NCBI GenBank assembly: GCA_021845945.1
Contig: JAJZRD010000244.1
Span: 1-5,461, forward strand
Source: Chloroflexota bacterium
GTDB taxonomy: Bacteria; Chloroflexota; UBA6077
Reading direction: 5' to 3'
Length of the DNA stretch: 5,461 nucleotides
Of the stretch, positions 1 to 5,461 are shown in pieces; the first letter of the stretch is position 1, and every line of letters starts with the position of its first letter. A program made the position numbers and the translations under genes. Below the pieces are notes generated by a model. That model made no database searches and was not told the origin of the DNA. It saw nothing but the letters and a program-made list of their open reading frames with translations.

Positions 1-54
1 GAAACTCGGTCTCGTTCAAGGGCAAGGCCTCGCTCGCATGGGAATCGATGTTCC

Positions 55-1338
55 CTATTTCACCGGCATGACCAGGTTAGGCAGCCACAGGGACAGCTCG
101 GGAATGTAGGTTATGATCATCAGGGCGATCAGCAGCGCCACGATGAAAGGCCAGACCTCCTTCGCGAACTTCGCTATGGATATCTTCCCCAGGGCGCACA
201 CCACGTACATGACCATGCCGACCGGGGGAGTGATCGTCCCGATCATGATGTTCACTGTGAACACGACGCCGAACTGTACGGGGTCGATCTGGGCGTGCTG
301 GACCAGCGGCATCATGATGGGGATCGCCATGATCAGGACGGCGAGACCCTCCATGAACATCCCCAGGATCAGGAAGATGATGTTCAGGATCAGGTAGATC
401 TGCCAGCTGTCCAGGTTCGCGTTGGCGAAGAGCTCGAGCAGCTTGATGGGGGCTTGCTCGATAGTGAGCACCCAGGCGAAGGGCTGCGCCGCCGCGATGA
501 TAATCGCGATGGAGGCGGTGCCGATGGTGGACTCGACGATGATCCTGGGCAGATCCTTCAGCTTCAGCTCCCGGTACACGAAGAAGCCCAGGATGAAGGC
601 GTAGCCAGCTCCGGCGACGGCGGCCTCGGTGGGGGTCATGACGCCGCCAACGATGCCGCCCAGGATGATAGCAGGCATGCCCAGGGGCGGAATGGCCCGC
701 AGGGTAACCCTGGCCAACTCACCGCAGGCGGCTCGACGCTCCGCCGGGTAGTGGCGCCGTCTCGAGATCACGTAGTTGAAGATGATGAGCGTGATGCCCA
801 TTACCACGCCGGGGATGGCGCCCGCCAGCAGCAGACGGCCGATAGACACGTTGGCTATGGACCCGTAGATCACGAAGGGGATGGAGGGCGGGATGATGGG
901 GCCGATGGTCGCCGCTGCGCCCACGATGGCGGCCGCGTAGGGGACCGGATAGCCTGCGCTCTTCATGGCCGGGATCAGCACGCTCCCCGTGCCGGCGGCG
1001 TCGGCTACACCGGAGCCCGACATGCCCGCCATGATCATGTTGGTGACGACCACCACGTGGCCAAGGCCGCCGGTGATGTGGCCCACCAGGGCCTTGGCGA
1101 AGGTGACCAGCCGATCGGTGATACCGCCGGTGTTCATCAGGTTGCCGGCCAGGATGAAGAAGGGGATGGCCAGCAGCGGGAAGGTATCGATGCCGCCCAC
1201 CATCCGCTGGACCAGACCGTGGAGCGGCACATGGGGGCCGAGCGTCATATAGACGGCCGCTGCTGCCGCCATGGACCAGGCGATGGGGGTCCCGATGGCG
1301 AACAGCAGGATCAGCAGGACGAACAGGCCCGCCATCAT
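55..1338 (-). CDS. dctM: TRAP transporter large membrane subunit, DctM family
   Basis: 427 aa, full length for the family. This is the transport subunit of a Na+-coupled secondary transporter in the cytoplasmic membrane; it moves the acid released by DctP by an elevator mechanism, not ATP hydrolysis. Nearly the whole protein is hydrophobic helix. Motifs in order are FPLLAIPFFILAGNLMN (53-69), GMSGSGVADAAGTGSVLIPAM (105-125), ATIGPIIPPSIPFVIYG (143-159), GGVMTPTEAAVAG (231-243), GMFMEGLAVLIMAIPIMMPL (326-345) and IMIGTITPPVGMVMY (365-379). The paired GPIIPPS and GTITPPVG hairpins are the inverted-repeat elements that form the Na+ and substrate sites in known TRAP structures. The start ATG at 1338 overlaps the dctQ stop by 4 bp, and GGGGAGG lies 9 nt upstream. 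A second ATG follows at once (1335), so the true start may be one codon later. Confidence 0.96.
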   Translation of the reverse strand: MMAGLFVLLILLFAIGTPIAWSMAAAAAVYMTLGPHVPLHGLVQRMVGGIDTFPLLAIPFFILAGNLMNTGGITDRLVTFAKALVGHITGGLGHVVVVTNMIMAGMSGSGVADAAGTGSVLIPAMKSAGYPVPYAAAIVGAAATIGPIIPPSIPFVIYGSIANVSIGRLLLAGAIPGVVMGITLIIFNYVISRRRHYPAERRAACGELARVTLRAIPPLGMPAIILGGIVGGVMTPTEAAVAGAGYAFILGFFVYRELKLKDLPRIIVESTIGTASIAIIIAAAQPFAWVLTIEQAPIKLLELFANANLDSWQIYLILNIIFLILGMFMEGLAVLIMAIPIMMPLVQHAQIDPVQFGVVFTVNIMIGTITPPVGMVMYVVCALGKISIAKFAKEVWPFIVALLIALMIITYIPELSLWLPNLVMPVK

Positions 1339-1817
1339 GGTCGTTCGCCTCCCCTCATCAAGCTCAGGAAGTTGCGGCGGATGTCACTCAGCGAGTGCAG
1401 GACTATGAGGGCCGCCGACAGCGGAACGGCCAGGTACACCCAGTACTGGGGGATCTTCATCGTTGCGGTGGGCTGAGTGGCATAGGTCATGAGAACCCAG
1501 CCGAAATAGACCAGAGCCAGCATCAAGGCCATCGACACCGCGTCGGCCAGGAGATACATGAGGGACTGGACGCGCCTGGGCAGGACGACCAAGACGGTGT
1601 CGATGACGATGTGCTTCTTGTGCTTGGTCGTGAGGGCGGCACCTAAGAATACGAGCCAGATGAAGGCGTAGCGCGAGAACTCCTCGGCCCACTCGATAGG
1701 ACTGTTGAAGAAGTAGCGCAAAATGACGTTGACGAAGGTGGCCAGGGACATCAGGACGAGAAAGGTACCCGCCACCAGTTCCTCGAAGTTGTTCACCACG
1801 AAGCGAATCGCCTGCAC
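1335..1817 (-). CDS. dctQ: TRAP transporter small membrane subunit, DctQ family
   Basis: 160 aa, typical for the family, which has four membrane helices. Here they lie at about 12-36, 49-64, 83-110 and 123-143. Family features include NVILRYFFNSPIEWAEEFSRY (30-50), with the conserved Arg-Tyr and Trp-x-Glu-Glu, then KHKKHIVID (65-73), and QPTATMKIPQYWVYLAVP (115-132) before the last helix. DctQ packs beside DctM and helps dock the binding protein; it carries no transport path of its own. The start is GTG with a strong Shine-Dalgarno site. The stop TGA (1337-1335) overlaps the dctM start as ATGA, so the two proteins are probably translationally coupled and made in equal amounts. Confidence 0.95.
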   Translation of the reverse strand: MQAIRFVVNNFEELVAGTFLVLMSLATFVNVILRYFFNSPIEWAEEFSRYAFIWLVFLGAALTTKHKKHIVIDTVLVVLPRRVQSLMYLLADAVSMALMLALVYFGWVLMTYATQPTATMKIPQYWVYLAVPLSAALIVLHSLSDIRRNFLSLMRGGERP

Positions 1818-1825
1818 GTTTGACC

Positions 1826-1831
1826 ACCTCC
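1826..1831 (-). promoter_or_regulatory. Shine-Dalgarno site deciding the GTG start of dctQ
   Basis: The minus strand reads GGAGGT with an 8 nt spacer to the GTG at 1817-1815. This is a near-perfect match and supports the non-ATG start. Confidence 0.8.
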
Positions 1832-1840
1832 GGGATCGAA

Positions 1841-1870
1841 GGGGGTGGGACCGGGGTAGGTCCCACCCCT
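1841..1870 (-). promoter_or_regulatory. Strong hairpin between dctP and dctQ
   Basis: A perfect 11 bp stem, GGGGTGGGACC (minus strand, 1869-1859) with GGTCCCACCCC (1852-1842), closes a 6 nt loop TACCCC. Two more pairs (A-U, G-U) could form if the C at 1841 is bulged. It starts about 20 nt after the dctP stop and ends 10 nt before the dctQ Shine-Dalgarno site. No T-run follows. In transporter operons, a stable hairpin after the binding-protein gene commonly protects upstream mRNA or partly stops transcription, so the receptor is made in excess over the membrane subunits. I infer that role here. Confidence 0.7.
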
Positions 1871-1889
1871 CGGGCGTTTGACGATGCTG

Positions 1890-3020
1890 CTACTGAGCCT
1901 GCTTGACCTTGTCGACCAGATCCTGGCTGATCTGAGGCTGGAACTGCTTCCAGGCATCCTTGGTCTTGTCGGCCCAATCGGCCCTGTCGATCTCCGTGAC
2001 CACCATGCCCTTGGCCTTCAGGTCCTCGACGGACTTCTTGTTGTCGGCCAACTGCAGCTTGCTCTGGTACTCTCCCGCGTCGATCGCTGCCTGATCCAGG
2101 ATCTTGCGCAGCTCAGGCGACAGTCCCTGGTAGAACTTGTCGTTGATCAGCAGGAACTGGTGCTGGGTCATGTGTCCGGAAAGGCTCAGGTACTTCTGAA
2201 CTTCGTAGAACTTGTTGGTGTAGATGGTCTGTGCAGGGTTCTCCTGGCCGTCCACCACGCCCATCTGGAGGGCGCTGTACAGCTCCGCGAAGCCCATGCC
2301 GACCACGGAGGCGCCCAGGGTCTGTAGCGCCACCTTGTGGATCGGAGCATCCGGGGTGCGGATCTTCAGCCCCTTGACGTCCTCGGCCTTGACGACCTGC
2401 TTGTTCTTCGTGGTGAGATGGCGGAAGCCGTACCACCAGGAGTAGTCGAGGGCGCGGATGCCGCTGGTCTTCGTCGCACTCTCGGCGATGTCCTTCATCA
2501 TCGGGCTGCGGGCCAGCTTGATGAAGTTCTGGTACTGCTCTTCCTCGGTGTTGCCCTTCATGATGTAGGGCAGACTGAAGACGCCGATGGGCTCCCAGCC
2601 CTGGAAGGAGGCAACGATGGCGGCGCCCACGGTGGCCATCTGGGTCACGCCGCTCTTAACTTGCTCGGTGACGTCTTTCTCGGTACCGAGTTGGCTGTTG
2701 GGGTAGACGGTCACGGTGACCTGTCCGTTCGTCCGCTCCTTCACCAGATCGGCGAACTTGACGGAGCCCTTGTGGTAGTTCAGGTCGGTGTTAGCCGTGT
2801 GGCCGAGGCGGATCTCGGTCTTTGGGAAGTTGGTGGCGGGTTGGGCAGCGGCGGCCGGCGCCTTGGTGGGCTCGGCGGCCTTTGCAGGCTCGGCCGCTTT
2901 GGTCGGCTGGGCGGCCGGGGCGGCGGCAGGGACAGGTGCGGAACTGGAGCAGGCGGCCAGAATGGCGGTCGCCAGAAGGGCTGCGAGGACCACTGCAATC
3001 AAGCCGAGACGCTTCGACAT
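1890..3020 (-). CDS. dctP: TRAP transporter solute-binding lipoprotein, DctP family
   Basis: 376 aa. It captures a substrate, typically a carboxylate, outside the cytoplasmic membrane and delivers it to DctQM. Residues 1-24 form a lipoprotein signal: K3-R4, a hydrophobic core, and lipobox LAAC with the lipid-bearing Cys24. Residues 25-63 are a flexible tether of Ala, Pro, Lys and Glu with KAAEP repeats. The DctP domain begins near IRLGHTANTDLNYHKG (70-85) and includes YPNSQLGTEKDV (106-117), WWYGFRHLTT (195-204), GLKIRTPDAP (217-226) and ELYSALQMGVVDGQENP (246-262). Arg221 is the family's conserved arginine that pairs with the substrate carboxylate. Classical TRAP receptors are soluble periplasmic proteins of about 330 aa; the extra length here is the anchor and tether. 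The ATG at 3020 follows GAAGGGAG with 8 nt spacing. I see no convincing promoter in the 216 bp upstream gap, so it may be co-transcribed with the regulator. Substrate is not predictable beyond an organic acid. Confidence 0.95.
   Translation of the reverse strand: MSKRLGLIAVVLAALLATAILAACSSSAPVPAAAPAAQPTKAAEPAKAAEPTKAPAAAAQPATNFPKTEIRLGHTANTDLNYHKGSVKFADLVKERTNGQVTVTVYPNSQLGTEKDVTEQVKSGVTQMATVGAAIVASFQGWEPIGVFSLPYIMKGNTEEEQYQNFIKLARSPMMKDIAESATKTSGIRALDYSWWYGFRHLTTKNKQVVKAEDVKGLKIRTPDAPIHKVALQTLGASVVGMGFAELYSALQMGVVDGQENPAQTIYTNKFYEVQKYLSLSGHMTQHQFLLINDKFYQGLSPELRKILDQAAIDAGEYQSKLQLADNKKSVEDLKAKGMVVTEIDRADWADKTKDAWKQFQPQISQDLVDKVKQAQ
2862..2906 (-). repeat. Repeat-coded tether segment within dctP
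   Basis: This stretch codes residues 39-53, PTKAAEPAKAAEPTK, where the unit (P/A)-x-K-A-A-E-P is repeated. The coding DNA is accordingly a short imperfect GC-rich repeat. Such low-complexity linkers in lipid-anchored binding proteins space the domain from the membrane, and they vary in length between strains through slippage. Confidence 0.55.
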
Positions 3021-3236
3021 GAAAATGTCTCCCTTCCTCGAGAATCAGATGCTGTGTAGCAAGGCTGAGTTCGGTGGGAACCGGGGTGACAGTGTCGATG
3101 ACGCTCATATGGGGCTGACCAGGCCGGAATGCTCGGTAGTCGTCTCTCCCCCACTTCTAGAGCGAAGTTCAGTGCATCGTCGGAGACAGGGGTGGCGGAG
3201 GCCATCCAGCTGTTCACACGAGACAGCGGATGCCGA

Positions 3237-3926
3237 TCACAGCGGTCGGTTGGCTGTCAGTCTGTCAATGGACTCCCAGACAGCCTGGCGGCCAACGACC
3301 AGGTGACGAACCATGAGATCTCGCGCCAGGTCAGGGTCTCTCTGCCGAAGGGCCGTCGCGATCTGCATGTGCTCCCCTACGACATCATCGCCAGTGCTCA
3401 AGTCCAGCCGCAAGAAGTAGAGCCTATCTGTGTGCTCTATCAGCTGCGTCAGCACTTGAAGCATGCGGCGGTTGCCAGCTGCCTCGGCGATAATGCCGTG
3501 GAACTCCAGATTCTCGTCCAGATGATGTCGGTAGCTGCTGCGATCGCCGGGGTGGTAAGGCGAGCACAGTTGATCCAGGCGGTTAAGGGCGTCTTCGCAG
3601 ATTTGTGTCGCAGCCTTTTCGGCGGCTACTGCCTCGATGAGCAGGCGCATCTCAAAGATGTCGGCGACATCCTGTCGCGTTAGAGTGGAGGTCAGGTAAC
3701 CCACCCGCGGCCGGGCCTCGACCAGCTCGTCCCTCTGCAGCAGGGCCAGTACCTGCCTCAAAGGGGCCCGGCTCACGCCGTATCTGGCGCTCAACTGGCT
3801 CTCGTTCAGTCTCTCGCCCATCTCGAACACCCCATTGAGGATGTCGAACTTGAGCGCCTGGTACAGCTGCTTATTGATGGTGCCGTCGTGGGGTCTTGGA
3901 GAACCGCTCGTTGGAGCGAAAGACAT
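3237..3926 (-). CDS. GntR-family transcriptional regulator, FadR/FCD subfamily
   Basis: 229 aa, a usual length for this subfamily. Residues 16-80 form the winged helix-turn-helix: LYQALKFDILNG, then GERLNESQLSARYGVSRAP (recognition region about 43-60), then the wing ending near VGYLTS. Residues about 86-222 form the all-helical FCD ligand domain. It has the FH motif with H143, the AEAAGN motif (147-152), H186 (GEHMQI) and H208 (MVRHLV), the expected metal-binding histidines. The position four before H143, often Asp, is Asn139, a known variation in this family. FCD domains usually bind small carboxylates through a metal such as Zn2+ or Ni2+. The ATG at 3926 is supported by GGAAGGTG with a 10 nt spacer. 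The gene lies directly upstream of a TRAP transporter in the same direction, so it probably controls that transporter, and perhaps itself, in response to the imported acid or a derivative. Whether it represses or activates cannot be read from sequence. Confidence 0.93.
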   Translation of the reverse strand: MSFAPTSGSPRPHDGTINKQLYQALKFDILNGVFEMGERLNESQLSARYGVSRAPLRQVLALLQRDELVEARPRVGYLTSTLTRQDVADIFEMRLLIEAVAAEKAATQICEDALNRLDQLCSPYHPGDRSSYRHHLDENLEFHGIIAEAAGNRRMLQVLTQLIEHTDRLYFLRLDLSTGDDVVGEHMQIATALRQRDPDLARDLMVRHLVVGRQAVWESIDRLTANRPL

Positions 3927-3971
3927 GGATAGGATTCACCTTCCATGGTCTGGGGCCCGCCAGGTACGGGT

Positions 3972-3999
3972 ATTATACAAACAGTCGACGAATCTGCAA
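3972..3999 (-). promoter_or_regulatory. Candidate sigma70-type promoter of the GntR gene
   Basis: On the minus strand a perfect -10 hexamer TATAAT (3977-3972) is preceded, with a 16 nt spacer, by TTGCAG (3999-3994), a partial -35. Transcription would start near 3965, leaving a leader of about 39 nt before the ATG. TATAAT stands out in this GC-rich region. The -10 overlaps a 9 bp inverted repeat GTAT-T-ATAC (3970-3978), and an imperfect palindrome CTGGGGCCCGCCAG lies at 3950-3963, just downstream of the expected start. Either could be an autoregulatory operator. TTGACG at 4006-4001 was also considered as the -35 but is 23 nt away, which is too far. Confidence 0.55.
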
Positions 4000-4059
4000 C
4001 CGTCAATCTATCGAGCTGTTGATATCAGTTTTGCGAGTATTCCGACTTGGCTGACTGCA

Positions 4060-4071
4060 GCGGGATCCCGC
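4060..4071. repeat. 12 bp perfect palindrome GCGGGATCCCGC
   Basis: The sequence is identical on both strands and sits in the gap between the enolase-family gene and the regulator gene, about 60 bp upstream of the proposed regulator promoter. It has no spacer, so it would form a poor RNA hairpin. A dimeric-protein binding site is possible but unproven. One 12 bp palindrome in GC-rich DNA can also arise by chance. Confidence 0.3.
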
Positions 4072-4088
4072 CACACTAGGACTAACCC

Positions 4089-4103
4089 TCTCCCTCTGGG
4101 AGA
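4089..4103 (-). terminator. Weak hairpin after the enolase-family gene
   Basis: A perfect 6 bp stem (TCTCCC/GGGAGA) with a 3 nt loop lies 13 nt after the stop codon. It is followed by GGGTTAGTCC rather than a run of T, so it does not qualify as a classical intrinsic terminator. It may slow polymerase or protect the 3' end. Whether the enolase transcript continues into the regulator gene cannot be settled from sequence. Confidence 0.25.
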
Positions 4104-4116
4104 TGGAATCCTACCG

Positions 4117-5409
4117 CTACGCCGGGCGGTTCTTGCTCCCTTTGAAGAGGGCCTTGCCGGGCCAGCGGGCGGCTTTGCCCAACTCCTCCTCGATGGCCAG
4201 CATCCGGTTCTGGTCGCAGCCCCGCACCTGGCCGGCGTTCAGCCCCACGGCGAAGTCACCCAGACTGTCCAGGTCGCCCCGACTACCGCAGGGATGGACG
4301 TTGTAGCCGTTCAGCCGGCACGCCTCGGCCGCTTCCAGCGCCTCGCTGACGGTGCCCACCTGGGTGACCTTCAGCACCATGGAGTTGGCGGCACCGGCCG
4401 CGACCCCCTCCTGCAGTCGCCGGGCGTTGGTGGTGAACAGGTCGTCCCCCACGATCTCGATCCCCAGCTCTCGCGTGGCCAGGGCGTGACCCTCGAAGTC
4501 CTCCTCGTGGAAGGGGTCCTCGATGGAGAGGAGGGGATAGCTGGCCACGTGCTGCTGGTACAGCTTCAGCAGCTGGTCTCGGGTCTTCTCCCCCTCGGAG
4601 AAGAGGCCGGCGTACCGGTCGATCTCCGGCTCGTAGTAACAGCCGGCGGCCGCGTCGTAGTAGAGGCCGAGGCGGTCCTCCAGACCGCATCGGACGATGG
4701 CCTCGGCCATCAGCTCCAGGTACTCCCGGTCGTCTTTCAGGACCCCCGCCAGGTTCAGGCCGCTGGTGAAGACGGAGCTGATGCCGGAGTACTGCCGGAC
4801 GTTGTGGCCGTATTTCTTCTCGGCCAGGCGGCTCAACTCCCGATTCGCCCGCCAGCAGTCGTACATGGCGGCCGAGTAGCTGCCCGATCCGTAGCCGACG
4901 AAGTGGAAGCTGGGCTTGAACCAGCGGTCCTTGCCGGGGTCCCTGTAGCGGCCCGCGGACCCTCCGCCCACTATGGGTATCGGCAGGAGGCAGCCGTTGG
5001 GGCCCCCGATGTACTGGTAGAGGGGCAAACCGGCGCTGTTGGCGGCGGCCTTGAGGACCGCCAGGGAGACCCCGACGATGGCGTTGGCCCCCAGTTGCCC
5101 CTTGTTGGGCGTTCCGTCCAGCTCCCTCATCAGGGAGTCGATCTCCCGCTGGTGGGTGACGTCCATGTCCGCCAGGGCCGGCCCGATCACCCTATTGATG
5201 TTCTCGGCGGCCTTCAGCACCCCCATGCCCTCGTACCGCTCGCCCCCGTCCAGGACGAACTCGGCCTCGTACCTGCCCGTGGACACCCCTACCTCGGGCG
5301 TCGACGTGCCTGCCGAACCGTCGTCGGTGGTGACGGTGACCTGGAGCCGGACGTTGCCCCGCAGGGCGAACTCCTCCTTGGCCGTTACCCTCTGGATCTT
5401 CGCGCCCAC
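4117..5409 (-). CDS. Divergent enolase-family protein, probably not a glycolytic enolase
   Basis: 430 aa with a GTG start; classical enolases are about 430 aa. Residues 1-135 are clearly enolase-like: RGN at 17-19, STG at 43-45, GVLKAAENIN at 63-72, ELDGTPNK at 96-103 and LGANAIVGVSLAV at 107-119. In the barrel domain the three Mg2+ ligands are kept as D252, E297 (SIEDPF) and D322 (VGDDLFTTN), and the catalytic base as K347 (LKVTQVGT). Other active-site parts are gone. The NGGxHA loop reads GGGSAGRY (148-155). The QEF glutamate and the GDEGGF motif are not recognisable between 155 and 220. SHRSGETED is replaced by HPCGSRGDL (372-380). The GQIK lysine is R396, and the SRSERxAKYNQ segment is shortened. 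Family knowledge says these lost residues bind the phosphate or do acid catalysis in 2-phosphoglycerate dehydration, so I infer a different carboxylate substrate. In-frame TAG CGG TAG gives a double stop. Confidence 0.85.
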   Translation of the reverse strand: MGAKIQRVTAKEEFALRGNVRLQVTVTTDDGSAGTSTPEVGVSTGRYEAEFVLDGGERYEGMGVLKAAENINRVIGPALADMDVTHQREIDSLMRELDGTPNKGQLGANAIVGVSLAVLKAAANSAGLPLYQYIGGPNGCLLPIPIVGGGSAGRYRDPGKDRWFKPSFHFVGYGSGSYSAAMYDCWRANRELSRLAEKKYGHNVRQYSGISSVFTSGLNLAGVLKDDREYLELMAEAIVRCGLEDRLGLYYDAAAGCYYEPEIDRYAGLFSEGEKTRDQLLKLYQQHVASYPLLSIEDPFHEEDFEGHALATRELGIEIVGDDLFTTNARRLQEGVAAGAANSMVLKVTQVGTVSEALEAAEACRLNGYNVHPCGSRGDLDSLGDFAVGLNAGQVRGCDQNRMLAIEEELGKAARWPGKALFKGSKNRPA

Positions 5410-5410
5410 T

Positions 5411-5461
5411 TTAGCTTTCCTCCCCGCCGTACCGTTTGGGTATCAAGATGACTCGCAGATC
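5411..5461 (-). CDS. C-terminal end of an upstream gene (partial, product unknown)
   Basis: Read on the minus strand from the window edge, 16 codons stay open and end in TAA at 5413-5411, giving the tail DLRVILIPKRYGGEES. The stop is one base before the GTG start of the enolase-family gene, and that gene's Shine-Dalgarno site sits inside these last codons. This is the usual arrangement of two genes in one operon. A second minus-strand frame is also open across this short stretch, so the reading frame rests mainly on the stop/start junction. The tail is too short to assign a family, and no function is proposed. Confidence 0.5.
   Translation of the reverse strand, partial: DLRVILIPKRYGGEES
5419..5425 (-). 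promoter_or_regulatory. Shine-Dalgarno site for the enolase-family gene
   Basis: The minus strand reads GGGGAGG here, with 9 nt between it and the GTG at 5409-5407. It supports the GTG start, which also puts the conserved RGN motif (residues 17-19) at the same distance from the N-terminus as in classical enolases. Confidence 0.75.

Noticed and set aside
1..54. Possible start of another minus-strand gene after dctM (frame open from TTG at 25-23, reading LPLNETEF)
   Set aside because: Only about eight codons remain, there is no well-spaced Shine-Dalgarno site, and the ATG at 39-37 in another frame meets a stop after a few codons. Too little to call.
40..55. Short inverted repeat GGGAA/TTCCC at the dctM stop as a terminator
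   Set aside because: The 5 bp stem is weak, it overlaps the stop codon and no T-run follows.
295..1476. A 393-codon open frame on the plus strand opposite dctM and the end of dctQ
   Set aside because: The product is an Asp/Gly/His/Arg-rich low-complexity string, the mirror image of a membrane protein's codons, while the minus strand has all DctM motifs.
3209..3227. Inverted repeat GCTGT/ACAGC after the regulator stop as a terminator
   Set aside because: A 5 bp stem with a 9 nt loop and no T-run is within chance expectation.
2337..3306. Plus-strand open frames of 172-240 codons opposite dctP
   Set aside because: They are Gly/Leu- or Arg-rich with no domain signature and overlap a well-supported DctP gene.
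4117..5409. Calling the gene eno (phosphopyruvate hydratase)
   Set aside because: Overall similarity would invite this name, but the SHRSGE motif, the His-loop, both catalytic glutamate motifs and the second lysine are missing.
3835..5451. A 538-codon open frame on the plus strand opposite the enolase-like gene and the start of the regulator gene
   Set aside because: The translation is Val/Leu/Gly/Gln-rich with no recognisable motif. It spans two clear minus-strand genes and their gap, and is explained by GC-rich antisense frames lacking stops.
1..5461. CRISPR arrays, tRNA/rRNA genes, insertion-sequence ends or attachment sites
   Set aside because: I saw no regularly spaced repeats, no tRNA or rRNA signature, no transposase-like frame and no long terminal inverted repeats.

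Overview
The window reads as one strand of a bacterial carboxylate-uptake locus: every supported gene lies on the minus strand, so transcription runs from high to low coordinates. The DNA is GC-rich, two of the five complete genes start with GTG, and Shine-Dalgarno sites are strong. The solute-binding protein has a lipobox followed by a long Ala/Pro/Lys/Glu tether. That tether style is common in Chloroflexota and other lineages without a classical periplasm, so a Chloroflexota-like (probably environmental or metagenomic) source is my best guess. It is an inference, since no rRNA or marker gene is present.

Layout in transcription order: the last codons of an upstream gene (5461-5411); an enolase-family protein (5409-4117) that starts one base after that gene's stop; a 190 bp gap with a 12 bp palindrome and a good sigma70-type promoter; a GntR/FCD-type regulator (3926-3237); a 216 bp gap; then a complete tripartite TRAP transporter: lipoprotein receptor DctP (3020-1890), small membrane subunit DctQ (1817-1335) and large membrane subunit DctM (1338-55). 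The dctP-dctQ gap holds a strong GC-rich hairpin, and dctQ and dctM overlap by 4 bp (ATGA). The last 54 bases hold no gene I can support.

Likely working model: the FCD regulator senses a small carboxylate and controls the TRAP system that imports it. The enolase-family enzyme may act on that acid or on a product of it. The most interesting point is this enzyme. It keeps the enolase N-terminal domain, the three Mg2+ ligands and the catalytic lysine. It has lost the usual His-loop, the two catalytic glutamate motifs, the SHRSGE phosphate-binding motif and the second active-site lysine. It is therefore unlikely to be the glycolytic enolase and is a candidate for an undescribed reaction.
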